From Datisca glomerata (taxonomy: Eukaryota > Streptophyta > Magnoliopsida > Cucurbitales > Datiscaceae), in assembly GCA_003255025.1 (NCBI GenBank), contig QANY01008047.1:253921-317920 (forward strand): a DNA stretch of 64,000 nucleotides, given 5' to 3'. Position 1 is the stretch's first letter, and each line of letters opens with the position of its first letter. Under the pieces are notes generated by a model, which had not been told where the DNA came from, ran no database searches, and was given only the letters and a program-made list of their open reading frames with translations. Of the stretch, positions 45,143 through 56,799 are shown piece by piece. The position numbers were made by a program, and so were the translations under genes.

Positions 45143-47879
45143 CAAAGATGGTGAATTGTTCTTGAGATGCTTAGTGCGAGATACAAATATCTTATGAATA
45201 TTTATGATCCTTAGAACTTTAAATCTCTTTTGTAGATTTCTTTTGGTTTTTCCCTTGCATAACCATTAAACGGACAACCTATGAGGAGATTTTTTCCCCT
45301 TAGATGTATATATTTTTGGAAAAATTTCTTGTAATCTTTCTTAATGAAAGTTAGGGTTTTTATGATGTAAAAGCCTTAATCAAATAGAGAGTCAAAGTTT
45401 GCAAAAGAGGAGTCAAAGAGCGAACGATGAACGGATCCAACGGCTACACAAAGCGCAACTACTATACAGCAAGGCAGTAGCGTCAACACCACCATCCTTT
45501 AGTACCATGTCATGCTACTTCCTTATGATAGTAGTTGGTCGCTGCATGAGCAGCAGCTAACAGCTGCTTGAGCAACGAAGGCTGCAGGTCGTGATTATTG
45601 GGATTGTTCCTTTAAAGCACGTGTATTTAATGTTTTACCGAGACATTTGTTTTAATTATAATAAATGATTATTCTTATATTACATGTAACACATTCTTAT
45701 AAAAGGTCCACAAGTATGTATTACTTGGTTTATGGGTCCAATGAAGTTTAGCTCATAGGAATAAAGTTTTTAACCATAGATAAAATTATATTAACCTAAA
45801 ATTACTAACTAATTGAAGTAGGTTATTAAAGATTAGATTGACTAATTATATAATAACATTGAGTAACTGATGGTAATAAAAACTAACGTCTTAAAATTCA
45901 ACTGAGAGCATGATTCCTAATTGAAACTCATGATATCCATTATTGGATCATATTAAGTTGCTAGGTACCTTGTATTCAATCTTGGAAGATACCTAAAGGA
46001 GGGTATTTGAACCATAAGATGTTATAAGTATAATCTTCGTAATGATCACCTTGATAAGTGTATAATTGAGATTGATCTACATATATAAGCAGAAGTTATC
46101 CACTTAGCACAAGTTTGATGGTGAAATAATTGTGTACAATTGACTCATTTCTGTAGCATCCTGCCTAAGAGATTCTTATTATTTATTTTGAGAGACCGAA
46201 GCATAACATGAGTTGATTACTGAAAATTAATATCAAATTTATGGAGTACTAGGTATTAATATCAAATTTATGGAGTACTAGGTATTAATATCAAATTAGT
46301 AATTAATTAGATTAGAATCATTGGATTATCGTACCTAACTTTTAAATGTGCGTCCTACCTAAGCGTGCATATATTTATGAGAGTTGCAATATTATTGTAT
46401 ACTATCCCATGATTTTTGAGTTTCTATTTTATGTTTTTAATACGTATGCTTAAATTAGAATGTGCAAGTAATGGTTCAAATTTTTATCATTTTTCAGTAA
46501 TTAAAATATCTTCCATGAGCTTATTAGTATCGATATTTAAGGAAACAAACTTGATGAGACAAATTTTGTTAGTTGGAAGAGTAGTCATGATGTTATCTTA
46601 TCTGTTGAGGGAAATATATTTGTTCTTACAGAGTCTTGTCCTCTAGCCCCCACTGAACTTTCCCCTAGGAGACAAAAGCACATTGCGGCCCTGAGGTATG
46701 CCCCTCAATTTTGTGTAGCTTGTCCGAATTAATATACTTATCTATACAAAAAAATCAAATATGAGTTTTATTGGTAGAGATTTTTAATTATTTAGCTAAG
46801 TAGTTTTATTCGTACAATCCCCAAGCTAGCTTATAGGTACCTAGTAGTCAACTATTAGGTCTTATTTTAGTGACAAAAATTATTAATTTAATTATTTCAA
46901 TTAACGATATAAATATTCAGCTAGGAATGATCTCTCAATCCTAATCGTTTGATGTTACTATTGATAGGATGCTTCTCTTAGTCTACGGTTAAGTCTGTCA
47001 ACACCAATAGTTGAAAGAAGATGCAACTAGAGAACCCCTTCTCTAGCTAAAATTTGAGAGAGAGAAAAGAGATATATTTTCTTGTTCTTGAGTGTCCACA
47101 ATGTCGTGATTTGACAGTTCAAGGAAAATCAAGGGAGACGGCAAGGTATCGATACTCATATGATTCAATCACACAAGTGTTTGACTATGACTTTGCATGG
47201 CGGTGTGGATAGGATAAGAAGGCACGACTTCCTGATATTTCACACAGATCTAGGTGATGCACTATGGTCGAGGTTTAGATCTTGAATTGGAAAATAAGGA
47301 AACGATTAAGCATAGGCTTGATTGTCTAATTTATAAATAACAAATGAGGACAATTTTCACTGTTAAATTCCGTCAATTGGTATTGGAGCGCCAATTATGT
47401 ATTTGTTGGATTCCATTCGCTACAAAGAATACTATGTGCATAATTTCATTCATAGGACTCTAACTCTTTGCAATATTATTTTTATTGGTTTAATCACCCT
47501 TGCATAACCGATAGATATTTACGTGTAATATTTTATGTTATGTAATTAGAGAGACAACCTCCGAAGAGGTTGTTTTTCCCATATATTTGTATTTAATTTT
47601 TGTAGATTTCTTGTAAGCTTTTTTAAGGAAAGTTATGATTTTTTATGATGTAAAAGTTTGAATCAAAAGGAGAACCAAAGTATGCGAAAATGAGAGTTCG
47701 GACTCAGGACGTGGGAGGCACGTATTTGATGCAGCAACTGCTACATGCGACCGCAATAGATGTTGATAGTTACGTTGCTATTGGTGCAACAATATGTGGC
47801 TTGATAGTTACAACAACGTTATTTTGATCATTATTTCTTATCCAATATTGGAATGCATTGATACGAAAACATCTGGAAA
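45143..47879 (+). mobile_element. Cluster of Copia LTR and leader fragments with a gag remnant
   Basis: 45230-45450 and 47480-47720 are diverged copies of one leader sequence (CCCTTGCATAACC, GTAGATTTCTT, TTTATGATGTAAAA). 45600-45780 resembles the LTR at 36816-36970 (AAAGGTCCACAAG, AGCTCATAGGAA). A Copia gag start is readable at ~46510-46700 (SLLVSIFKETN, then after a shift FVSWKSSHDVILSVEG and ESCPLAPTELSPRR). A primer-site-like TTGGTATTGGAGC lies after an LTR-like end near 47378. The pieces cannot be joined into one complete element with confidence. Confidence 0.5.
46226..46299. repeat. 29-bp tandem repeat, ~2.5 copies
   Basis: A unit starting ATTAATATCAAATTTATGG occurs at 46226-46254 and 46255-46283 with no mismatch, followed by a partial third copy. 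Confidence 0.9.
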
Positions 47880-48754
47880 TATAACGCAAAGACCAATCAT
47901 TTTATAATTCAAGAAGGAGATCAAATTCAGACATTTTCCAGGTCAAATTTAGCTCTAAATCAACGTGATAGTGAGCGGTCAAATTGATTAGTTTTTCGTG
48001 GCTCAGTTTACTTGGTGATTCAATGGGTCATGGTAGCAAGGGTTTACAGAAAATGCGTTATTTTTTCAAAAACTCAATTGATCAAAGCTTCTCCCTTCAA
48101 GTAACTAGGGTTTTAAAGGAATGAGAGAGGAGGGAATTTTCGCGCAAAGGGAAGAGGAATAGGGTTGCCGCCCAATAGAAGGAATCAAGAAAAAAAATAG
48201 GGCAAAATAATCATAACAACCCTTTAAATATCAAACATCAATTAGGTTTAGATAAGATAAGATGATAACACAAAATATTGTAAAATCAGCTATTTAAATT
48301 TGAAAATCAAATTTGAATGAGATAGAACTAACTCAAAACAATATTAAAGCAAAGGAAATTTTCGGTCAACATAGTTTCAAATCAAACATTTTAAACTTTG
48401 AAAATAAAATGACAAAAATGAAAGTCAAAGAGTCCAAACAAAATAGAACTCAAAACTATGTCAAAGATTTACATAATTTCCCCTAAGAGAATGAACATGG
48501 CCGGCCACATAAGAGAGTGGAAGACAAATAATAAAATCCTAAAATAAAAAATTATAATCATAAAAATCAACCAACATAAAGATAATTCCCAAACATACTA
48601 CAACTCTTATAGCAAAAAATTACTCTTAATCACATGCACATAACATAAAAATGCAATGCATACATCAAATTAAAGTAAAATACTTGTGTGTGTGGGGGGG
48701 GGACGACCAAAATGCCTCTAACCTTAGATAAGCCAAAAAAATAGGGGTGTTATA
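47880..48754 (-). repeat. 3' LTR of Gypsy-2 (Tekay/Del type), ~875 bp
   Basis: Begins TATAACGCAAAGACC and ends GGGGTGTTATA, a decayed form of the TGTAACGACC...GTTACA ends. The adjacent reverse complement AAGGAAGAGAGGA is a polypurine tract. It contains a G-run at 48694-48702. Confidence 0.65.
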
Positions 48755-50475
48755 TCCTCTCTTCCTTATAAAACTTTTTCGTCCCCAAAAATTACCAGAG
48801 ACAAAGATCTTAGAAAAGATCAGGATAATGTGTTCGAAGTTCATCCTCTCGTTTCCAAATGGCTTCTTCTACTTGTGGTCTTTCCAAAGTACCTTGACTA
48901 AAGGAATTTCTTTTGTATGTAAAACTTGTGTCTTTCTATCTAAGATCTGAATTAGAATTTCTTTGTACGATTGATCTTCCTGTAATTTTAGTGGCTCATA
49001 ATTCAGGATGTGTGACGGGTCAGAAATCTACTTCCATAACATAGCACATGAAACACATCATGTACTCCTTCCAAAGCTGGAGGTAAGGTTACACGATATG
49101 CGAACTTTAATTCGCTCCATGATCTCGAAATGTCCTATGAAATGATGACTAAGCTTACCTTTCTTTCCAAATCTCGTAACTCCTTTGACTGGTGCAATCC
49201 TGATAAACATCATGTCCCCAACTGTAAATTCTAGGTTTTTCTTACGTACATCCACAAACAATTCTGATGACTCTGAGTGGTTTGGATCCTTTTCCAAATC
49301 TTACCAATATCTTCATTTGCTTGTTGGACCATTTCTGGACTAAGCAACCTCCTATCACCAACTTTTTCCCAATGAATTGGTGATCGACATTTTCTTTCAT
49401 ATAATGCTTTGAACGACGCCATCCCAGTTTTTGCTTGATAACTTTTATTGTCTGAGAACTCAATTAGTGACAACTTGTCACTCCAGTTCCCTTGAAAGTC
49501 CAACACACATGCCCGTAGCATATCATCGAGGGTTTAGATGGTCCGCTATGTTTGTCCATCCATTTTAGGGTGAAAAGTCGTGCTAAAGTTAAGTTGGGTA
49601 CCCAAAGCCTCTTGAAGACTTTGCCAAAATATGGAAGTGAAATTTGGATCACGGTCTGATACTATAGATATCGGTACCCTATGGAGTCAAAAAATCTCTT
49701 TACTGTATAACTTGGCCTGATCTTCTCCTGAGAAAGTCACTCATACCGGTAGAAAATGAGCAAACTTAGTCAAACAATCGACTATAACCCAAATGGAATC
49801 AAAACCTCTTGTAGTATTTGGTAAACCCACTACAAAATCCGTCAACATATACTCTTATTTCCATTATAGGATCTCGACGTTGGCGTTCAGCCTTAACTTG
49901 TTGACAAACAAGACATTTCTCCACAAACTTTGCCACATCGATATATACCAAAAATGCTTGCGTAGGTCTTGATACATCTTTGTACTACCCGGGTGAATCG
50001 AATAGGGAATAGAGTGGAATTCTACAAGAATCTCTCTTTTTAACTCCTCATTAAGAGGTACAACAACTCTATTATTGAACTCGAGTACTCCATCTCAAGA
50101 ATAAGAAACATTTCCTTGTGGTGCTCCCAATCTCTAATGTAATCTATATTAAGAATGGGTCCTCATTTTGTGCGTCATGTATCCTATCTCGTAGTGTAGG
50201 TAGCATCGTCAGTTGATCCAACATAGCTGAAGTATTCTGAACCAAATTTTCCAACCCTAAACTTTCTAAATTCTCTTGGATGAATTTCTAAGTGGAAAAG
50301 TTAGCTCCTAAAGACCCTGATTTCCTACTTAATGCATCTGCTACCATGTTTACCTTTCTAGGGTGATAGTTAATCACACAGTCATAATCCTTAACAAACT
50401 CTAGACATCTACGCTGGCTCATATTAAGCTCCTTCTACGTGAAAAATTACTTCCAACTCTTATGATTCGTGTAGA
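48755..50475 (-). pseudogene. Gypsy-2 pol remnant: RNase H end and integrase
   Basis: From 50475 downward the minus strand reads IYTNHKSWK, then KELNMSQRRCLEFVKDYD and NMVADALSRKSG (RNase H end), then integrase zinc-binding and core segments. It reaches LRACVLDFQGNWSDKLSLIE, ALYERKCRSPIHWEKVGDRR and a C-terminal domain reading VKGVTRFGKKGKLSHHFIGH. This is the Tekay/Del pol layout. The element is cut off upstream inside RNase H, so the 5' half and 5' LTR are missing. Frameshifts and stops are present. Confidence 0.8.
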
Positions 50476-50770
50476 TCTCAGTTGAAATGAAAATCTGTAA
50501 AAGACTCAGTTGAGATTGATGTTGGTTTTGTATATGTTGGCGATTTGGTTGAGATTAGTTAAAAATTAGGTTGAGATTTGGTTGAAATTTGATGAGTTTT
50601 CTACTTTTCTTTACATCTTATGGTCCGGTTTGATTTTTTGTTATTTTTGAGCGGTTCGGTTCGGCTCGATTTTTGAAGATTGAGTGGTTCGGTTGTTAAT
50701 GGTGTAAAATGGTATGTTCGGCTCACTCCTTAAACCGAGCCGAACAGAACCACTTACACCCCTAATATTG
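50476..50770. mobile_element. hAT-like terminal sequence, MITE-sized
   Basis: Contains GAGCGGTTCGGTTCGGCTCG and ends GAACCACTTACACCCCTAATA, like the GGTTCGG/ACACCCCTA ends of small hAT-type elements. A left end could not be set. The first ~120 bp repeat the phrase GGTTGAGATT. Confidence 0.4.
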
Positions 50771-50799
50771 ACTATTATTAAGTAATTTTCTTGTTGTTA

Positions 50800-51561
50800 T
50801 TTTGTTGATGAATTTTATTTCCTCATAAAGATAAAAGAAGATTTGAACTACTAATTTTAATATTAAATTATATACTTTTTCAATTATTTGAAATAATTTG
50901 ATCTATTTAAACCAATTTATTTCTGATTTTTTTACAACTCATATATTTTTATTAGTTGAAATAATAAATATGATTATGGTAGAGAGAATATCATGAGACG
51001 TTCAATTCAAAATTTCATATAATAGTCATGACATTTGTAAAAAGATGTTTTCCCCTCCTAGTCCCATTTATATATAATATAGACCTAAGAAAGGGTAAAA
51101 ACATATTTAAAGTATTAATTTCAATATCAAATTATTCATTTATATAAGTTTTTTACAAAATTCGATCTATTTAAACTAATTTATCTCTCAATTTTTCATA
51201 ATATATATTGTTAACAATTGACATGATAAATGTGATTTTGGTGGAGAGAGTACTAAAATACTTATCAATTTGGAATTTAATGTAATAGTAAGGGCAATTT
51301 GTGTCTAAAAATATTTCTCCACACTCCTAACTCTTTTATTCTTAACTCTCTCATTTACATTAGAAGTAAAACTCCTAATTGTAAGTTTCATTATTATATG
51401 TTTCTCTTATGTTGCCTATAAAATGAAGATATTGCCCATGAATAAAATCAAGAGAAACAATTGGTCTCCTCCTCCTCCTCCTCCTCCTCCTCCTCCTCCT
51501 CCTTCTTTATTTAATGCTATTTTATTTCTTGCATTCTTGATTCATCTTATCTTTTATAACA
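50800..51561 (+). repeat. 5' LTR region of Copia-3, with an internal tandem duplication
   Basis: It ends TTTTATAACA at 51561, followed by CGTTATTAGCACGA, the junction typical of Ale/Retrofit-type Copia elements. A TATA-like CCTATAAAATG lies at 51414-51424. Two diverged ~275-bp tandem copies (about 50,840-51,060 and 51,110-51,340) share GATCTATTTAAAC, CTAATTTAT-like and GGTAGAGAGA/GGTGGAGAGA blocks. The LTR start is not resolved. Confidence 0.6.
51465..51502. repeat. (CTC)n microsatellite in the Copia-3 LTR
   Basis: About 12 uninterrupted CTC triplets lie between the TATA-like box and the end of the LTR. Confidence 0.95.
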
Positions 51562-52417
51562 CGTTATTAGCACGAAACTTTAACCACACTTTGTTGTTAA
51601 GGTGAAAATTTAATTGTGGACTATTATGTTATGTTTTAATATTTTCTCAAATCTTAGTTAACAATCTTGTTTGATTTTATATTTGCTAATTGATTCGAAT
51701 CTTAGATAATAAACTTGTTTTTATTTTATGCATGGTAATTGTATATACATTATAACAGGTAGTTATAAGTAGTATTTATCTAGAATTAGTTGCTAATGAG
51801 ATGTTGTTACTTCTTTGTGTTCTTACGTAACATATTCTAATTTATGTTTAAATGACAATTGGGAAATTACTATAAAATAGATTTTTAATATAATTTTATC
51901 TAATAAAATATAGTTTGTTAATTTCATTTCCAATTAAATTGTTTAACATGTTCTTTTATCAATTGATAGATAATTTTCATATTCAAGATATAAAATAATA
52001 TTAGTTTTTCTTAAATTTAGTGTAACTTATTAATGACACATGAGATAATATCTTACAATATTTTTTATGATAGTGGTACAAGTTATGGGATATTTATAAA
52101 AGAATATAATATTGAATATTAGAGAAAACTCCAAATTAAATATTTTTATGGCATATGTTTATGTTGTTATTCATATGTTGTTCTTAAAATGAATGTTTGT
52201 GTAAATGAGAATTGATTGTCCATTCGGGGACATCCGATAAAATAAGAATTGATTTACGATATCATTTTAATATTTGTTACTATATTTAAATTTATTCATT
52301 TATAATTTTTCCTAATAATCATCTAATATTATATTTTAATGTATTATAGCATTAATTTTCTATCTATTTATTCTAACTACGCTATTATTTTGTCATGCAA
52401 TTATTAGAGATCTAGAA
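51562..52417 (+). other. Copia-3 leader, AT-rich
   Basis: No coding motif was seen. At ~855 bp it is longer than the short leader expected for this Copia lineage, so an AT-rich insertion is possible, but no ends were identified. Confidence 0.4.
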
Positions 52418-52656
52418 ATGTCAAATTTTATAAAACTCGAGTTCATTGCTATTGACATTTCGAGTAAAAATTATTTATCATAGACTCTTGATGTGGAAAT
52501 TCACCTTGATGCCATGAACTTGGAATATATAATTAAATAAGGAAATCAAGCATCCATGCAGGATATCTCACGCATTTCACATAATTGCTTGATATCATCT
52601 TTATCACAAAATGTTCTAGCATTATCATAACTAAAAATGACTCTCTCATATCGATT
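52418..52656 (+). pseudogene. Copia-3 gag, N-terminal part
   Basis: From the ATG at 52418 the frame reads MSNFIKLEFIAIDISSKNYL, then a stop where Trp is expected, then TLDVEIHLDAMNLEYIIK and GNQASMQD. This is the conserved start of Ale/Retrofit-type gag. The reading can be followed, with shifts, to a TKNDSLI segment near 52650. Then homology stops at the CACTA insertion. Confidence 0.8.
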
Positions 52657-53399
52657 GTAATGGCCTCATCCGCTCCCATCTTCTCGGCCATTGTGTATCG
52701 ATACTTTTAGGACTCATGGAAGGTTTACATGCAATGGGTTTTGAGTAATAGGCTCTATACGATATTTCTTCGTTAGAGATTTGTCCTGAATACAAAGCTA
52801 ATTTAGTGTTTCACACAAGATCATTACAACTTTTAAATAACTAATAAATATAAAAATCATATTACCTCTATAACTGTGACTAGGTGTTCAAGCCAGGACA
52901 TATGACACCCCAGAGCCTAACTCACAGTCTACAGCTCATTCTGAACTAGGATATGTAAAAGGGCATCATCAATCATGACTAAATCAATTGACACACATAC
53001 TTTCCCTTCTCCTACTAGAACATCATTACTTGTTGTGTCAATAATTATGCCATATGCGACAACCTCATCATCAATATCCACTACCAACTTGCACGCAATT
53101 TTTTAAAATAGTTTAAAACATTATGAGTATGCGTACGTATAAATATTATTTACTAAAAAAATCAATCAAGTTTATAACTTATTGAAAATACATTTACAAC
53201 TTTCCTCTAAATCATAGAAAGCCCATCCTAGCATTTGGGGCAGCTCGTCTTATCTGATGCATGAGTTATTTTAGAATCACTTTTAAGTGTCTCTTGCTCC
53301 AACTCCTTAGATTTGGCACTCCACTTTAAATTCTCCTCATTCACAACTTGATCACGGACTTGAGTCAATTTCTGCTCAATTCCCCCTTCGAGTTGTGTC

Positions 53400-54560
53400 G
53401 AGAAAGTTTAAAATATCTGGTTGGGGTCACAAAATGGCCCAAACCCCTTATCCGACCACCATCTTCGGGATTACCTAAAACTATGGTGAGAATGTTCTAG
53501 GTATCGGAAGTAGGCACCCATTTCTCCTCAAGTTCATCCTACAATTAAAACACATATAATTAAACTAAAATAATTATATTAAATTCAAACTAATTAAATA
53601 AAATGAACTAAACACACTTATAATTTTTTCGCCTTTCTTCAATGGCCTCATCCTTGAATCTTCCTTTTTTATCGATACGGGCACACTTCGACAATGTTGC
53701 CCGATTTATTGGCTCGTCAGTACCTTTTTCTTTTTGCTTTCATGACGGTTAGTAGTAATTAAAGATATAGTAATTTGCAAATAAATATTAAGTTCTGAAG
53801 AGGTTTAATAATCCTTACCAACATTTCCTCCAATCTTGCGTATCCCATACGAGATATTTTATGGTTATATTTATTTTGCGTTGATTCAATTATTTTTGTT
53901 CCCTTAATTTCTATAGCTGAATAATTAATAGTAACTATGCCAAAATTTATAGTTAAAAAATGAACGTGAAATTAAACGCAAAGTAAAGGATTTTACCAAA
54001 CATTCTAGAGTAAGATGAGATTTCACAAAGTCATCCCAATGCAGTTGCTCGACAAAGTTATACTTGACTGGTGATTGCCTTAACTTTTCGGGGTTGTCCA
54101 AATAAGGGAAATTTTTTTTTGAATGAGACTATACTTAAATTTACACCATAGTTCGTCAGCATTCATCAAGATATTCCCCCTTGAGTGCTGGATCTATCAC
54201 ATATTGAGTCAACACTAAAAGTAATTAATAAAGATTTATAAAGCTTTAATTTGAATCGTGAATAACAACTAAAAATAATTTATTAAAATGTGAAAATACC
54301 TCAATAGCTTCGTACACCTTCTCTTTCACCTCTTTTGAAACATGGCGGTCTCAATCCCTGTAAGTTATTGAAACAAATGAACATACACAACTTCCAATAA
54401 AGCTTTTAAATTTGGGAACATTCTCACCTACAGGTTGTCCCTTAATATTTGCACTGATAATTTTTTTTCAAAATTCCTTCTATCAGCTTTCAAGGAAGTG
54501 AGATAAGTTGGTCATCTTTTCCCTCTTCTTTTCATCGTACTAGTCGTCATATCTATATTC
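53400..54560 (-). pseudogene. CACTA transposase-associated (Transposase_24, Ptta/En/Spm) remnant
   Basis: The minus strand encodes, around 53540-53400, DELEEKWVPTSDT, then ILTIVLGNPEDGGRIRGLGH and FVTPTRYF. This is the conserved PF03004-type block, family pattern LGTPEHPGRVRGVG...VTPTxYF. Upstream, around 53900-53820, it encodes NHKISRMGYARLEEM (family: HxxGRKGYAxLEE). A start-like segment MKRRGKDDQLISLP is near 54530. AT-rich stretches between these may be introns. Stops are present. Confidence 0.7.
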
Positions 54561-54899
54561 AATCTATCTAAGTTATTGATATTCATATTATCATCACTCG
54601 AGTTTCTCTATCCATATTTACAAGTTACAGAATTGCATAACATATTAATTATTCATTCAAGTACACATGAGACAGGAAAAAGAGTAAAATAATAGACCAC
54701 ATAACCCAATTGGGTAAAGAATGAATTAATTAATCAAAGGTGCACCTACGATATGAAATATTGATCATCAAGTTCATAGTCATTTCATATAACTCAAAAG
54801 GAAATTCATATAGGAAGTACCAAAAACATTGTGTAATCCAAAAAACCCCCAAGAAAACTCATTTGGATTTCTCAAGTCCATAGTAAATTCATATAACCT

Positions 54900-55440
54900 A
54901 ACAAATTTAAGTAAACAAAACCATGGAACAAATGTCAAACAATGGCAGAAATAATGCAAAGATCATGGCAAAATTATCAAACAATGGCAGAAATAATATG
55001 GTAAAAATATCAAACAATGGCACAAATACATCAATGGCAACCATGCTACAACTAAGAATATGGCCTGGGGGATGAACTAATGCAAAAGAAGACAATGGCA
55101 TAATAATATGGCAAAAATATCAAAGATTCAGCAAAAATAACAAAGAAATAAGAAAATCAAAGAAACAGTGCCATGGTATCAAACGGTGGCAGAAAGGGCG
55201 TGCGACTGAGGGCATACGTGAAAATGATGAAGATGACGGTGGTAGAGACAAGGCGACGATGACATAGAGGAGATGATGGTGGACATAAAAATACGAGGCT
55301 GGACGCAAAACTACAATGGTGGAAGGAGGTAAGAATCGTGGCACTACAAGATAAAGATGGTGGGGGTAACAGCTTCGGATATAGGGCAGGGGAGAAGATG
55401 AATTAAAAGTTTCTAGGGTTTTAAAATATAAAGTCACCGA
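54900..55440. repeat. Degenerate short tandem repeats in the CACTA 5' region
   Basis: Phrases such as TATCAAACAATGGCAGAAAT recur four or more times between 54930 and 55180. The rest (to 55440) is purine-biased and may be 5' untranslated or first-exon sequence. No protein was recognised. Confidence 0.6.
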
Positions 55441-55906
55441 GCACGACGGGGTATCGAGATACCGTGGTGCTTGTCCCTAAAAAAATGACGGGCCTCGAAA
55501 CCCCGTCGTGTGTTGTAGCAACTTACTTACGACGGGGTCTTGGGACCCCGTCGTATTGTTCTAATTAAAGAACAAAATGGTGGGGTCTTGAGACCCAGTC
55601 GTGCTTGTCACTAAAAAAATGACGGGGTCTCGAGACCCTGTCGTGTGTTGTAGCAACTTACTTACGACGGGGTCCCAAGACCCCATCGTATTTTTCTAAT
55701 TAAAGAACAAAATGATGGGGTCTCGAGACGCTTCGTGTCTTTCACTGTCTCACTTACGACGGGGTCACTAGAACCCATCTTTTTGTTCTTTAATTGAGTA
55801 CAAAATGACCGGGTCACTAGACCCTGTCATGTTAGTTATGACGAGGCTTCAAAGCCCCAGCATTTTCGTGTTTCATATTGTTTAAAATGATGGGGTCACT
55901 AGAGTG
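55441..55906. repeat. Palindromic subterminal repeat array of the CACTA element
   Basis: About ten hairpin-forming units of ~24-28 bp follow the pattern ACGACGGGGTC-n-GACCCCGTCGT, for example at 55525-55553 and 55662-55691. They are organised in a ~134-bp higher-order repeat (TTGTCCCTAAAAAAATGACG at 55471, its copy at 55605). CACTA subterminal repeats are known binding sites for element-encoded proteins. The units weaken toward 55900. Confidence 0.85.
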
Positions 55907-56690
55907 TAAAGGATAGATATGACCATCAGAAACAGTAATACTTCTAACGGCTCGTTATGACTGGATGCACCTGAGGTTGCAAGATTACAAATCATTAGTG
56001 AATATAACTCATCATTATTCAGAATAAGCTCACAATTAACATTTTGTGGAGAAATTGTCACTGAAAATAATATGTTAGAGAAAATATATTCTACGTGTCA
56101 TGCCTTGAATGTGCTCTTGCAGCAGCAACATCGAGAGCATGGATTTAAGAAATTAGTCTCTTGCTTACTTGTTGTTGAGAAAAATAATGAGCTTTTAATG
56201 AAAACCATCAATCTCGCCCAACTTTCTCAACATCATTCCCAGAAGTGAATGTCACATCATTTAGTAATCGTGGGTGTGGGCGTGGACGTGCTCGTGGTCG
56301 AAGTAATCGACACCGTGGTGGTCATAATCATAATAGTAAATCATATGGTTATCAAAATAAGAAAACGACACTATATCACCAGATAGATGAAAACCATAGA
56401 AAAGGAAAGGGAGCATAATAAGCATTCCAAAAATTATGAAGAAGTTTGTTATAGGTCTAGCATGAAAGGTCATTAGTCGCTTATCTTCCACACACCTAAG
56501 CATTTTACTGATCTATATCAAGCTTCTATGAAGGAAAAAGGGAAAGAGATTGAAATGAATTTACTGATCATAATAATTCAATTGGCATGACCCACTTAGA
56601 TGTTTCTGACTTTCTCGAGCAATCTACAGAGAATGTAGATAATGTTATTAATCATGCACACATTGTTTAAGTTTACATTTCTTTATGTAT
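55907..56690 (+). pseudogene. Copia-3 gag, C-terminal part
   Basis: Resumes with RYDHQK and continues through segments typical of the lineage: QDYKSLVNITHHYSE-like, CGEIVTENNMLEKIYST-like, LLQQQHREHGFKKL and LIVVEKNNELLMKTIN-like. A Gly/Arg-rich tract follows near 56260-56310, then the zinc-knuckle position near 56450 (CYRSSMKGH), where later Cys residues are lost. KEKGKEIEMN and THLDVSDFLEQSTENVDN end the region. Many frameshifts. Confidence 0.75.
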
Positions 56691-56799
56691 TTTGATGTCT
56701 CTTTAACTACTTTCAATAACAAGACTATAAAAATTATTTTGTAGTTTCTTCATAAGTAAAAGTTTATTATTTCCTTTGTTAATGAATAAATATAACTTT

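Larger units (their letters stand above)
52657..55906 (-). mobile_element. CACTA (En/Spm-type) element inserted in Copia-3 gag
   Basis: It splits the Copia-3 gag frame, which resumes at 55907 with AAAGGATAGATATGACC (RYDHQ). The right end is AGAGTG, following GGGGTCACT. A large palindromic subterminal array precedes it, and the interior keeps a Ptta/En/Spm-type transposase remnant on the minus strand. No matching CACTA terminus was found at the left edge, so that end is decayed or deleted. The left boundary is set by loss of gag homology. Confidence 0.75.

Noticed and set aside
51423..51605. Plus-strand frame with a poly-proline tract
   Set aside because: The prolines come from the CTC microsatellite in the Copia-3 LTR.
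54907..55437. Minus-strand frames rich in FALFLPLFD and PPSSSS-like repeats
   Set aside because: They arise from short tandem repeats in the CACTA 5' region. Repetition explains the open frames.
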